DNA of 64,000 bases. Source: Arthrobacter pascens (GTDB lineage: Bacteria > Actinomycetota > Actinomycetes > Actinomycetales > Micrococcaceae). Both the position numbers and the translations under genes were made by a program. Below, in pieces: positions 19,967 through 31,065 of this stretch (the stretch's first letter is position 1; every line of letters begins with the position of its first letter). The stretch spans positions 1,922,001 to 1,986,000 of the forward strand of contig NZ_JAUSWY010000001.1 of NCBI RefSeq assembly GCF_030815585.1, read 5' to 3'. The notes beneath the pieces were generated by a model. It was not told where the DNA came from. It made no database searches and saw nothing but the letters and a program-made list of their open reading frames with translations.

Positions 19967-20199
19967 TCAGGCCTTCTTTCCCGCCACAGCGAAAATCCGG
20001 TGGAACGGAAACACCGTCCCGTGATGCGTCTCCGGGTACTCAGCTTTCAAAGCTGCCGCATACTCTGCTTCGAAGGCCATCGGCATCCAAGGTCCACCAC
20101 GTGGTGCGGATGGTCGGCGTGAATACGGCCCGTCAGATCGAAAAAGGCCGGTCCCGATAGTCTCCGAAATTGAACGTACTTTGCAGGGTCCCACTTCAC
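19967..20199 (-). pseudogene. Decayed trans-aconitate methyltransferase-like gene, internally deleted
   Basis: Reading the minus strand from GTG at 20199, which has GGGAGG six bases upstream, gives WDPAKYVQF, then GDYRDRPF in a second frame, then FDLTGRI and VVDLGC back in the first. The sequence then jumps to a third frame giving FEAEYAAALKAEYPE and HGTVFPFHRIFAVAGKK. These match the two ends of Tam-type trans-aconitate 2-methyltransferases, whose first half normally runs on into the SAM motif after VDLGCG. Roughly 180 central residues are missing. The gene keeps its ribosome binding site but cannot encode a working enzyme. Confidence 0.7.
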
Positions 20200-20296
20200 A
20201 TCTGCCTCCCTGTTCTGGTGATCTCTCCAGTACCGCGAAGCCTATCGCGGTACTGTCCGGATCTCCGGCATCCGCCGGGCACTAAGCTGGAAATCA

Positions 20297-22858
20297 ATGA
20301 AACTCGTTGACCAGCTGCCCGTCATGTCCGCCCGAAGCCTTCCCGGTGGGAGCCTTTCCAGTGAAGGCGTCGACCCGGATGCCCTGTACACGCATTTCCT
20401 TGAGTGGACGGAAAGCCGGGGGTTGGCACTTTATGCCGCCCAGGATGAAGCCATCATGGAGCTGGCCACGGGCGCAAACGTCATCCTGGCAACCCCCACG
20501 GGCTCCGGGAAGTCGCTCGTCGCCATAGCAGCTCATTTCCAGGCAATGGCTCGCGGGCAGCGTAGCTATTACACGGCCCCCATCAAGGCGCTGGTGTCCG
20601 AAAAGTTCTTCGCGCTCTGCGAGATCTTCGGCGCCGAGAACGTCGGGATGATCACCGGCGACTCCGGCGTGAACCAGGATGCGCCAATCATCTGCTGCAC
20701 TGCCGAGATCCTCGCCAACATCGCCCTCCGCGAGGGCGCCGGCGCCCAGCTGGGTGCTGTCATCATGGACGAATTCCACTTCTACTCCGATCCCCAGCGG
20801 GGCTGGGCGTGGCAGGTGCCGCTGCTGGAACTGCCCCAGGCCCAGTTCCTCCTGATGTCTGCAACCCTGGGCGACGTCAGCCGGTTCGAGGACGGCATCA
20901 CGAAACTCACGGGCCGCCCCACCACCACCGTGAGTTCTGCCGAGCGCCCTATTCCGCTGCACTACTACTACCACCAGACACCGGTCCACGAAACGCTCGA
21001 GGAGCTGCTGTCCACACGGCAGGTTCCGGTCTACGTGGTGCACTTCAGCCAGATCGAGGCGATCGACCGAGCGCAGACCCTCATGAGCATCAACGTCTGC
21101 ACCCGCGAAGAAAAGGACAAGATCGCGGAGCTCATCGCAAACTTCCGTTTTGCCGCGGGTTTCGGCAAGACCCTCAACAGGCTTGTCCGCCACGGGATCG
21201 GGGTCCACCACGCCGGCATGCTGCCGAAGTACCGGCGCCTGGTGGAGCAGCTCGCCCAGGCGGGCCTCCTCAAAGTGATCTGCGGGACTGACACTCTGGG
21301 CGTCGGCATCAACGTTCCCATCCGAACCGTGCTTCTCACAGCCCTGAGCAAGTACGACGGCGTCCGGACCCGCCTTCTGAATTCGCGGGAGTTCCACCAG
21401 ATCGCAGGGAGGGCAGGCCGTGCCGGCTACGACACAGCCGGTACCGTAGTGGTCCAGGCTCCCGAGCACGTGACCGAGAACGTGAAGGCGATGGCCAAGG
21501 CCACGGCCAAGTTCGGCGATGACCAAAAGAAGCTGCGCCAGGTGGTCAAAAAGAAACCGCCGGAAGGATTTGTTTCCTGGGGTGAGCCCACCTTCAAACG
21601 CCTGGTGGAGTCAGTGCCGGATCCGCTGGGCTCCAGTTTCAGCGTGACGCATTCGATGCTGATGAACCTGATGGAGCGGCCGGGCGACCCTTTCACCGCT
21701 GCGCGCCGGCTCCTGACCGAGAACCATGAGACCAGGTCCTCCCAGCTGCAGCTCATGAAGAAAGCCCTCGGCATCTACCGGGAGCTGCTGGCAGCCGAAG
21801 TCGTGGAACGGATTCCTGCGGGCCAGCAAGGATCGGATGGACGCACGGTGCGGCTGACCGTCCATCTCCAGGCCAACTTCGCCCTGAATCAACCGCTTTC
21901 GCCCTTCGCGCTGGCGGCGCTGGAACTGCTTGATCCGGAGTCGCCGTCGTACGCCCTGGATGTGGTGTCCGTGATCGAAGCGACTCTGGAAAAGCCCCGG
22001 CAGATTCTTTCCGCCCAGCAGAAGAAGGCCCGCGGCGAAGCGATCGCCGCCATGAAGGCGGACGGCATCGAGTACGACCAGCGCATGGCGATGCTGGAGG
22101 AGGTCACCTATCCGCAGCCGCTGGCGGAGATCCTGGGCGAGGCCTTCGAGGTATACCGCAAGGCCGCGCCGTGGGTGGGCGATTTCGAGCTGGCTCCAAA
22201 GTCTGTGGTCCGGGACATGTACGAACGTGCCATGAACTTCGGTGAATTCGTGCAGTTCTACGGGCTGGCCCGCTCCGAGGGAATTGTGCTGCGGTACCTG
22301 GCAGACTGCTTCAAGGCACTCCGCCAGACCGTGCCGCAGGACCTGCTGCGGGAGGACCTCGAAGACCTCATCGCCTGGCTCGGTGAGCTGGTGAGGCAGG
22401 TGGATTCCAGCCTGCTGGACGAATGGGAGGAACTGACCTCCGGGGCCGCGCCTACGCCGCATGACGCGCCACCGCCTCCTCCGCCGTCGCTGACTTCCAA
22501 CATCCGCGCCTTCCGGGTGATGGTCCGCAATGAGATGTTCCGTCGGGTGGAACTGTTTGCGGATGAGGATGCAGCCGCGCTTGGAGAGCTCGACGGCGGC
22601 ACCGGCTGGGATGGCGACCGCTGGGAGGACGTGCTGGACGACTACTTCGACGAACACAACGACATCGGCACCGGGCCGGATGCCCGCGGCCCGGGGCTGC
22701 TGATCATCACTGAAGAGCCCGGTTTGTGGAAGGTGCGCCAGATCTTCGACGATCCTGCCAAAAACCACGACTGGGGAATCTCGGCCGAAGTGGATCTGGC
22801 GGCCTCCGACGAAACCGGGACCGCCGTGGTCCGGGTGACCAACGTCAACAGGCTCTGA
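20297..22858 (+). CDS. Ski2-like DExH-box helicase with DUF3516 C-terminal region
   Basis: An 853-residue superfamily 2 helicase. Walker A is TPTGSGKS at residues 66-73, the motif II box DEFH at about 158-161, motif III MSAT near 187, and motif VI HQIAGRAGRAGYDTAG in the second RecA-like domain. The C-terminal 300 residues match the DUF3516 region found with actinobacterial helicases of this type; an unusual proline run lies near residue 735. It is probably an RNA helicase acting in RNA turnover or ribosome metabolism, but the substrate is not known. No Shine-Dalgarno is seen; a TAAGCT hexamer lies eight bases before the ATG. Confidence 0.9.
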   Translation: MKLVDQLPVMSARSLPGGSLSSEGVDPDALYTHFLEWTESRGLALYAAQDEAIMELATGANVILATPTGSGKSLVAIAAHFQAMARGQRSYYTAPIKALVSEKFFALCEIFGAENVGMITGDSGVNQDAPIICCTAEILANIALREGAGAQLGAVIMDEFHFYSDPQRGWAWQVPLLELPQAQFLLMSATLGDVSRFEDGITKLTGRPTTTVSSAERPIPLHYYYHQTPVHETLEELLSTRQVPVYVVHFSQIEAIDRAQTLMSINVCTREEKDKIAELIANFRFAAGFGKTLNRLVRHGIGVHHAGMLPKYRRLVEQLAQAGLLKVICGTDTLGVGINVPIRTVLLTALSKYDGVRTRLLNSREFHQIAGRAGRAGYDTAGTVVVQAPEHVTENVKAMAKATAKFGDDQKKLRQVVKKKPPEGFVSWGEPTFKRLVESVPDPLGSSFSVTHSMLMNLMERPGDPFTAARRLLTENHETRSSQLQLMKKALGIYRELLAAEVVERIPAGQQGSDGRTVRLTVHLQANFALNQPLSPFALAALELLDPESPSYALDVVSVIEATLEKPRQILSAQQKKARGEAIAAMKADGIEYDQRMAMLEEVTYPQPLAEILGEAFEVYRKAAPWVGDFELAPKSVVRDMYERAMNFGEFVQFYGLARSEGIVLRYLADCFKALRQTVPQDLLREDLEDLIAWLGELVRQVDSSLLDEWEELTSGAAPTPHDAPPPPPPSLTSNIRAFRVMVRNEMFRRVELFADEDAAALGELDGGTGWDGDRWEDVLDDYFDEHNDIGTGPDARGPGLLIITEEPGLWKVRQIFDDPAKNHDWGISAEVDLAASDETGTAVVRVTNVNRL

Positions 22859-22921
22859 CAGCGGGAGCCTGAAGCGGAGTTTCTGAAGGCAGCAAGAAGG
22901 CCCCCCGGGTAAGCTCGAAGG

Positions 22922-23422
22922 ATGAGTGTAATCCGCCCCGCAACCGTGCAAGACGTCCCCGTGATCCTCCAGATGATCCATGAATTGGCCATCTACGAGA
23001 AAGAACCGGACGCCGTGCGCAACACCCCCGAAAAGCTGGCCGGGGTGCTGTTCGGTGAGAATCCGCGCGTATTTGCCACCATGGCTGAAAATGCGGGCGG
23101 CGACGTCCAGGGGTTCGCACTCTGGTTCCTGAACTACTCCACGTGGGAAGGCGTCCACGGCATCTACCTTGAAGACCTCTACGTCAGCCCGGAGGCACGC
23201 GGCGAGGGCCACGGCAAGGCCCTCCTGCAGCACCTCGCGGCCACGGCCCTCGAAAACGGCTACGCCCGTGTGGAGTGGAGCGTCCTGGACTGGAATGAGC
23301 CGTCCGTCAACTTCTACCGGAACCTCGGTGCCTTCCCCATGGACGGCTGGTCCACGTTTCGACTGACCGGAAAGGCGCTGGAGCACTTCGGCAGCCACAA
23401 CGCAGCGGCCGTCAGTGGCTGA
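22922..23422 (+). CDS. GNAT N-acetyltransferase, spermidine/thialysine acetyltransferase-like
   Basis: A 166-residue GNAT-fold acetyltransferase. The acetyl-CoA pyrophosphate-binding motif A is DLYVSPEARGEGHGKALL, and the preceding IYLEDLYV and following WNEPSVNFYRNLGA segments resemble the diamine/thialysine N-acetyltransferase (SSAT2) branch. Substrate cannot be fixed from sequence. TAAGCT lies exactly six bases before the ATG and the purine run GAAGG abuts the start too closely for a normal Shine-Dalgarno, so a leaderless message is likely. The next gene overlaps by eight bases. Confidence 0.85.
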   Translation: MSVIRPATVQDVPVILQMIHELAIYEKEPDAVRNTPEKLAGVLFGENPRVFATMAENAGGDVQGFALWFLNYSTWEGVHGIYLEDLYVSPEARGEGHGKALLQHLAATALENGYARVEWSVLDWNEPSVNFYRNLGAFPMDGWSTFRLTGKALEHFGSHNAAAVSG

Positions 23423-24809
23423 GGCAGCGCCCGCTATGGCGGCGCGGTCCGCAGGACTCGTCCGGCACACGGTCAGGGCAAGGCACGCATTCCGGGGCAT
23501 GCGAACGGCTGAGCATTATTTCACCGTACCTTTGGTCCACTTCGGGCCGCAGGACCACGTTGATGCCATGAACCCCCACAGCGCGGCAGGGACGGGCGTT
23601 GAAACCATCACCGTCTTTGCCCGCGAGTACGTGTCCTCCTCCCATACCGCGGCTGAGGCGGAGGACCTTCCGTGGCTGCTGTTCCTGCAGGGCGGCCCGG
23701 GCGGCCGCGGCAACCGGCTGGCCTCCTTGGGCGGATGGAACAAGGCGGCCGCCAAGGACTTCCGGATCCTGATGCTTGATCAGCGCGGAACTGGGCTCTC
23801 CTCCCCGATCGACCGGAACACCCTGCCTCTCCGGGGCACACCCGCGGAGCAGGCTGCGTACCTGGAACATTTCCGGGCGGACTCCATCGTTGCCGACGCC
23901 GAGCTCATCCGCCACGCACTGGGCTCGGGGCCGTGGAGCATCTATGGGCAGAGTTACGGCGGATTCTGCGCGCTGAGCTACCTGTCGTTTGCACCCGAAG
24001 GGCTCCGGGAAGCCCTCATCACCGGCGGGCTTGCGCCGCTTGCCGGACCGGCGGAGGACGTCTACCGGGCCACGTTCAGCCGGGTGGCCGCGCGGAACGC
24101 CGAATACTTCAGCTGGTATCCCGAGGACCGCAAGATGGTGGATCGGATCGCCGGCCACCTGCGGAGCACGCCCGAATTCCTTCCCGACGGCGGGCAGCTC
24201 ACCGTGGAGCGGTTCCAGATGGTGGGAGCCTTCCTGGGCGGGAACACCAGGGTGGACGGCCTTCACTACCTGCTGGAGGACGCCTTCAGCGAAACACCGC
24301 AGGGCAGCAGGCTCTCGGACTCCTTCCTGGAACAGGTGCAGGGAATCGTGTCCCGCCAGGCCAACCCGCTGTACGCCCTGATGCACGAGTCGATCTACGG
24401 ACAGGGCCAGGCGACGGACTGGGCCGCATGGCGCGTGCTGCAGGAGTACCCGGAGTTCAGCCCTACCGCCGAGCCTCTGCTGCTGACCGGTGAGATGGTG
24501 TACCCGTGGTACTTCGAGCAGGATCCTGCTCTGCTGCCGTTGAGCAGCGTGGCGGAGCTGGTGGCCGCTAAGACGGACTGGAAACCGTTGTACGACTCCC
24601 ATCGCCTTGCAACCAATACTGTGCCCGTTGCCGCGGCTGTCTACAGTCACGACATCTACGTTGACCGCGGCCTTTCCCTGGAGACCGCGGCGGCGGTCCG
24701 GGGACTTCAGGTCTGGGAAACGGGAGACTTCCACCACGACGGCATCGCCGACGACGGCGAGGCGATCTTCGGGCGGCTTCTCGGCATGGTCCGTTCAGCC
24801 CGGCATTGA
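23415..24809 (+). CDS. Alpha/beta hydrolase, proline iminopeptidase-like (peptidase family S33)
   Basis: A 464-residue alpha/beta hydrolase. The oxyanion-hole region is LQGGPGGRG, followed by MLDQRGTGLSSP, and the nucleophile elbow is GQSYGGFC with serine near residue 178. These three motifs and the length fit the S33 prolyl aminopeptidase group that removes N-terminal proline from peptides; acid and histidine partners would lie near HDIYVD and FHHDG at the C-terminus. GTG start at 23415 overlaps the preceding acetyltransferase gene by eight bases, so they are co-translated. The substrate is inferred, not shown. Confidence 0.87.
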   Translation: MAEAAPAMAARSAGLVRHTVRARHAFRGMRTAEHYFTVPLVHFGPQDHVDAMNPHSAAGTGVETITVFAREYVSSSHTAAEAEDLPWLLFLQGGPGGRGNRLASLGGWNKAAAKDFRILMLDQRGTGLSSPIDRNTLPLRGTPAEQAAYLEHFRADSIVADAELIRHALGSGPWSIYGQSYGGFCALSYLSFAPEGLREALITGGLAPLAGPAEDVYRATFSRVAARNAEYFSWYPEDRKMVDRIAGHLRSTPEFLPDGGQLTVERFQMVGAFLGGNTRVDGLHYLLEDAFSETPQGSRLSDSFLEQVQGIVSRQANPLYALMHESIYGQGQATDWAAWRVLQEYPEFSPTAEPLLLTGEMVYPWYFEQDPALLPLSSVAELVAAKTDWKPLYDSHRLATNTVPVAAAVYSHDIYVDRGLSLETAAAVRGLQVWETGDFHHDGIADDGEAIFGRLLGMVRSARH

Positions 24810-24848
24810 GCCGTTCCGCCCGACAATGAGCCGTCAGCCCGGCACTGA
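24799..24848. repeat. Three imperfect ~20-bp tandem repeats spanning two convergent gene ends
   Basis: Units at 24799-24818, 24819-24837 and 24838-24848 (the last partial) share CCCGrCAnTGA followed by GCCGT in the first two. The array covers the stop codon of the plus-strand hydrolase and the C-terminal codons of the minus-strand MFS gene. No hairpin terminator is evident there. Confidence 0.55.
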
Positions 24849-26195
24849 CCTGACGCGGCGTGCCAGGAGGGTGGCGACGGCGGCTGACAGGACGGCCGCT
24901 CCCACCACGCCGGCCGCCATATTGAGTCCAAGATAGCCGGACCAGCTGAGGATCAGGCCGGATGCCGCACCGCCCACGGCGCCCGCCGCGCCCATGAACA
25001 TGTCCGAAACGCCCTGGACTACTACGCGGGACTCCTGGCCGACGCTTTCCGCCAGGAGGGTGGAGCCTGAAATGGTGGTGGCGGACCAGCCAAGGCCCAG
25101 GAGGACAAGCCCGCAGGCCACGGCCGTTGTGGACCTTTGTCCGAATCCGGCGGTGGCGACCGCGGAGAGGAGCAGGCCGTAGCCCAGGATGATCGTCTCG
25201 GTTCTGCCCACCTTATCCGTCAGCCAGCCCATGACCGGTGAGAGCGCGAACATGCCCGCAATGTGCAGGGAGATCGTGAACCCGATGATCACCAGCACAT
25301 CGCCGGAGGCCGCATGGCCGGCATGGGAAGAGCCCGGCCCTGCCATGAGCTCCTGCAGGTGCACGGGCGTCATGGACATCACGCCCACCATCACGGCGTT
25401 CGCTCCCACCACGGCGGACAGTGCCAGGACAGCGGGCTTGGACTGCCGGATCGCCCGCAGCCCGCGGACCAGTGATCCCCCCGGCGCCTTAGCAAGGATG
25501 GCCTGCTGGTTCGCTGCCGGCTGTGGGAGGCCCGATTCAACACCGTCGCCTGGCCGGGTGGCGAGTTCCCGGGCGAGCAGGAGCGGGTCGGGCCTGAGAC
25601 CGGCATACAGCAGAGCGCTTGCCAGCAGTAGCCCGGCAGCGGAGATCACGAAGGGCCCAGCAATTGGCGGCAGACCGAGGGCCTGACCCACCACGGCGCC
25701 GGGCTGGATCAGGTTCGGTCCGGCTACCGCCCCGACGGTCACGGCCCACACGACGGCAGACAGCGCCCGGCCCCGGTGTTCAGCATGCGCTAGGTCGACG
25801 GCGGCAAAGCGTGCCTGCAGGCTGGCCGCGGTGCCCACGCCGATTCCGGCAGCCCCGAGCACCAGCAGGACAAAAAGGCCCGACACCACGGACAGCACAA
25901 TCAGCACGGCGCCCGCCAGCGCTGCGGATAGCCCCGTGACCTGGCCAACCCGGCGTCCGCGGCGGTCTGCCAGCGCGGCGAGGGGCAGCGCTGCCAGCGC
26001 AGCGCCCAGGGTCATGACGGTGGCCACGGCGCCCGCCCAGGCGCTGGAACCTGACAGCTCCACCGCAAGGATCGAACCGATGGAAACCGTGGCTCCGGTG
26101 CCGATGCCACCAAAAACCTGGGCCGCGCTCAGCAGGACCACGGTGCGCCGTTGTACCTGACGCACTCTACTTTCGGAATCGAGGGTGGAAGCCAT
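24834..26195 (-). CDS. Major facilitator superfamily transporter
   Basis: A 453-residue polytopic membrane protein with about 12 hydrophobic segments. The loop 2-3 signature of MFS carriers is visible as LADRRGRRVGQVTG near residue 80, and the pseudo-repeat in the second half as GWLTDKVGRTETI. The general form is that of a drug:proton antiporter, but no substrate can be assigned. TATGCT lies six bases before the ATG at 26195 and there is no Shine-Dalgarno, consistent with leaderless transcription. It converges with the S33-type hydrolase gene. Confidence 0.85.
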   Translation of the reverse strand: MASTLDSESRVRQVQRRTVVLLSAAQVFGGIGTGATVSIGSILAVELSGSSAWAGAVATVMTLGAALAALPLAALADRRGRRVGQVTGLSAALAGAVLIVLSVVSGLFVLLVLGAAGIGVGTAASLQARFAAVDLAHAEHRGRALSAVVWAVTVGAVAGPNLIQPGAVVGQALGLPPIAGPFVISAAGLLLASALLYAGLRPDPLLLARELATRPGDGVESGLPQPAANQQAILAKAPGGSLVRGLRAIRQSKPAVLALSAVVGANAVMVGVMSMTPVHLQELMAGPGSSHAGHAASGDVLVIIGFTISLHIAGMFALSPVMGWLTDKVGRTETIILGYGLLLSAVATAGFGQRSTTAVACGLVLLGLGWSATTISGSTLLAESVGQESRVVVQGVSDMFMGAAGAVGGAASGLILSWSGYLGLNMAAGVVGAAVLSAAVATLLARRVRSVPG

Positions 26196-26246
26196 TCTCA
26201 GAGCATAGTCCCGGCCGGAGGGGTTCCTACAGGGGCAACTTTAAAC

Positions 26247-26281
26247 GGACAACCCCGGCCGCAGGGCGGCCAGGGTTGTCC
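26247..26281 (-). terminator. Terminator hairpin of terC
   Basis: Arms GGACAACCC and GGGTTGTCC (9 bp) continue, after one C/A mismatch, into GGCCGC/GCGGCC with a three-base loop. On the minus strand it is followed by GTTTAAAGTT. It lies 25 bases past the terC stop codon and before the MFS gene. Confidence 0.75.
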
Positions 26282-26305
26282 AAAGGATGTTGAGAGAAGG
26301 AACGG

Positions 26306-27334
26306 TTACTCGGCGTCGCTGAGGCTCTTCTTGGCGTCTTCCTCGAGGCGGGGATCCAGCTTGGATTCCTGCGCCTTGGAGCTCACCAGGCTGGCGATGA
26401 CGGCGATGACGATGGTGCCGATGATGACGCCCAGGGACACGTACGTGGGGATCTGCGGAGCCCACTCGATGTGGTGGCCGCCGTTGATGAACGGGAGTTC
26501 GTTGACATGCATGGCGTGCAGCACCAGTTTCACACCGATGAAGGCAAGGATCACGGACAGCGCGTGCTTGAGGTAGATGAGACGGTTCATGAGGCCGCCC
26601 AGCAGGAAGTACAGCTGGCGGAGGCCCATGAGCGCGAAGATGTTGGCGGTGAACACAATGAATGCGCTCTGGGTGAGGCCGAAGATCGCGGGGATCGAGT
26701 CCACGGCGAAGAGCAGGTCGGTCATGCCGATGGTGATGAAGACAATGAGCATCGGGGTGAAGACCTTCTTGCCGTCCACGGTTGTCCGCAGCTTGCCGCC
26801 GTCGAACTTCTCCGACATCGGAATCACCGTGCGGATCTTGGCGATGATCGGGTTTTCCTTGTCCTCTTCGTCTTCGCCTTCGTCCTGCGCCTGCTTCCAC
26901 GCGGTCCACAGCAGGAAGGCACCGAAGATGTAGAAGACCCAGCTGAACTGTTCGATGACGATAGCACCAAGCATGATGAAGATTCCGCGCAGGATGAGCG
27001 CGATGATGATGCCCACCATCAGCACTTCCTGCTGGTACTTACGCGGCACCGAGAAGCGGGCCATGATGATGATGAAGACGAAGAGGTTGTCGATGCTCAG
27101 GCTGTATTCGGTGACCCAGCCGGCCACGAATTGCCCGCCGTACTCAGGGCCGGTAAACAGGAACATTGCGCCGGCGAAAACCAGGGCCAGGGCCACGTAA
27201 AAAGCCACCCACAGGCCGGCTTCCTTCATGGAAGGCTCATGCGGGCGACGGAGCACCAGGAGAAGGTCAAGAGCAAGGATGAGACCGAGGACGACGAATG
27301 AGCCGACCTCGAACCAGACGGGAAGTTCGAGCAC
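26306..27334 (-). CDS. terC: TerC-family membrane protein (probable manganese exporter)
   Basis: A 342-residue integral membrane protein of the TerC/Alx/YkoY family. The two family motifs with acidic residues inside membrane helices are present: SLDNLFVFIIIMARF near residue 80 and FAVDSIPAIFGLTQ near residue 205, with an acidic cytoplasmic loop (EGEDEEDKEN) between the halves. Recent work on this family points to Mn(2+) export. GTG at 27334 is chosen because AAAGG lies seven bases before it; an upstream extension would enter the leader. The leader carries a probable yybP-ykoY manganese riboswitch, which supports the metal role. Confidence 0.9.
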   Translation of the reverse strand: MLELPVWFEVGSFVVLGLILALDLLLVLRRPHEPSMKEAGLWVAFYVALALVFAGAMFLFTGPEYGGQFVAGWVTEYSLSIDNLFVFIIIMARFSVPRKYQQEVLMVGIIIALILRGIFIMLGAIVIEQFSWVFYIFGAFLLWTAWKQAQDEGEDEEDKENPIIAKIRTVIPMSEKFDGGKLRTTVDGKKVFTPMLIVFITIGMTDLLFAVDSIPAIFGLTQSAFIVFTANIFALMGLRQLYFLLGGLMNRLIYLKHALSVILAFIGVKLVLHAMHVNELPFINGGHHIEWAPQIPTYVSLGVIIGTIVIAVIASLVSSKAQESKLDPRLEEDAKKSLSDAE

Positions 27335-27367
27335 AGGGATACCTTTCGCAGGGTACAGAGAAGCGGT

Positions 27368-27481
27368 GTAAGTCTCTCCGGCCAGCCTGTGCACTTGGTG
27401 CTGAATCGGCGGCCCGCTACGCCCGGCCAGGCAACCATGCCTGGCGTGTTGACGATCGTAGCGCTCGGGATACTCCCCTAC
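27368..27481 (-). ncRNA. yybP-ykoY (Mn2+) riboswitch upstream of terC
   Basis: Reading the minus strand, the leader begins GUAGGGGAGUA (27481-27471), contains AUCGUCAACA (near 27455-27446) followed by a hairpin (CCAGGCA/TGCCTGG at 27427-27444), and ends CGGAGAGACUUAC (27380-27368). GGGGAGUA, CGUCA and GAGAC(C/U)U are the conserved blocks of this riboswitch class, and GUAGG pairs with CUUAC to close P1. The class is named after and commonly precedes TerC-family genes. A TACAGT -10 hexamer at 27496-27491 would start the transcript just before P1. Confidence 0.78.
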
Positions 27482-27543
27482 GTGACGTTAACTGTACCCC
27501 AGCCGGAACGGTGCCTGCTTCCATGTCTGCTTGTGTGACCAGC

Positions 27544-29643
<2,100 letters not shown>

Positions 29644-29725
29644 GAATCTAATCTACAACCGGGGGCCGACAGTAACAGTCCCAGTCCGTTACGGGCGAAC
29701 GGTTTTCAGGAGCGGGCAAACCTGG

Positions 29726-30949
29726 TCAGGACGGGTACGACGGCGGCGCCCACCCCGAGCTCCTGGCCCACCGCTCCATCGGGTCTTCGGCCGCCGCGAA
29801 CCAGGCCTCCTTGTCTGCCGCGTACCCGGCTGTCGAAGCGTCAGCGGCGTGGAGTTCCGCCAGGCGGCGCTTGAGGGCGAGGTAGTCCCCTGCGGCGGCG
29901 GGCTCCGCCTTGAGCCAGTCCCGGAAACACAGCGCAAAACGCCATCCCGGGGAACCTGCAGCACGGACATGGAGATTGACGGCACGGCCGGGATCGGCGT
30001 TGGCATGGAACCGCTTGCCCCAGTCTTCGGCGGCCGGCCGGGATGCCTTGGGCACATCCGAGGTGATGCCAGCTACACGGGGGAAACCGGCGGCAGCAAG
30101 GACGGGAGCCAGGGCATCAGCGGCGGCCAGGTCCGGGACGCCCAGCTGAAGGTCAATGACGTCCTTGGCATCAAGGCCAGGCACTGACGTTGATCCGATA
30201 TGGTCCAGGCCAAGGACCGCATCCCCATGTCGCTCCCTCAGCGCGGCCCGGAGCCGGTCCACCAGCCGGTCGGCGTGCTGCGGCCACTCGGGCCTTGGGG
30301 GGTGGAGCTCCGGTCCGCCGGGCCTGGCCGCAACGGAGGCGGCCTCAAGGTTCCGTGCGAAAGGCACCAGCCGATTGGCCCAGAGCCGGTCCACCTGCTC
30401 CCCGAGCTGCTCCAGGGTGCCGGAATTGTCGAGGACCGCATCGGCGGCGGCCAACCGGTCCTCGCGGGATGCTTGCGCCGCCATGCGGGACTTCGCCTGG
30501 TCCGCCGTCATCCCACGGCGCTCCAGCATCCGCCGTGTCCGGACATCATCCGGAGCGTCCACCACCAGCACCAGGTGGAAATTGCTGCCCTGGCCCGTCT
30601 CGACCAGGAGCGGAATATCCTGGACCACGACGGCCCCGTCCGCGGAGGAAGCCATGATGCCGGCCGCGGCTTCGCGGACCAGCGGATGGATGATCCCGTT
30701 TAGGACCGCCAGGCGCGACGGGTCACCGAACACGACCGAACCCAGCTTTGCCCGGTCCAGCCTGCCATTGCCATCCAGCATGTCGCTGCCGAAGGCTTCG
30801 ACAACGCCGGCCAGCCCAGGGGTACCCGGCTCCACGACTTCCCGCGCCAGCGCATCCGCATCAACCAGTACCGCCCCCAGTCCGGCCAGCCGTGAGGCCA
30901 CCACTGACTTGCCTGAGGCGATGCCGCCCGTCAAACCGATCTTCAGCAC
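29726..30949 (-). CDS. coaE: Dephospho-CoA kinase fused to a GrpB/UPF0157 domain
   Basis: A 407-residue two-domain protein. Residues 1 to about 200 are dephospho-CoA kinase (last step of coenzyme A synthesis), with P-loop GLTGGIASGKS at 5-15 and the lid segment around RRMLERRGM. Residues about 220-400 form a GrpB domain of the nucleotidyltransferase fold, with GSTSVPGLDAKDVIDLQLGV. The fusion occurs in several actinobacteria, including Mycobacterium, and the role of the second domain is unsettled. GTG start at 30949 with TAGGCT six bases upstream and no Shine-Dalgarno. Confidence 0.93.
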   Translation of the reverse strand: MLKIGLTGGIASGKSVVASRLAGLGAVLVDADALAREVVEPGTPGLAGVVEAFGSDMLDGNGRLDRAKLGSVVFGDPSRLAVLNGIIHPLVREAAAGIMASSADGAVVVQDIPLLVETGQGSNFHLVLVVDAPDDVRTRRMLERRGMTADQAKSRMAAQASREDRLAAADAVLDNSGTLEQLGEQVDRLWANRLVPFARNLEAASVAARPGGPELHPPRPEWPQHADRLVDRLRAALRERHGDAVLGLDHIGSTSVPGLDAKDVIDLQLGVPDLAAADALAPVLAAAGFPRVAGITSDVPKASRPAAEDWGKRFHANADPGRAVNLHVRAAGSPGWRFALCFRDWLKAEPAAAGDYLALKRRLAELHAADASTAGYAADKEAWFAAAEDPMERWARSSGWAPPSYPS

Positions 30950-31065
30950 CCCACCAGCCTAGTCCCCACCGCCCAGGTCCAGTCCGGTCATGGGCCCACG
31001 CCGCCAGGGTTCCTTGGGCAAGCGGAGCGAGCTCAGAGGGGGCGGTGGGGGCCTAGACTTGGGCG

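Noticed and set aside
21611..23500. 629-codon minus-strand frame opposite the helicase and GNAT genes
   Set aside because: No start signal or recognisable domain; the plus-strand genes explain the region completely.
29656..29725. LexA box upstream of uvrB
   Set aside because: CGAAC near 29696 is not followed by the matching GTTCG at the right distance.
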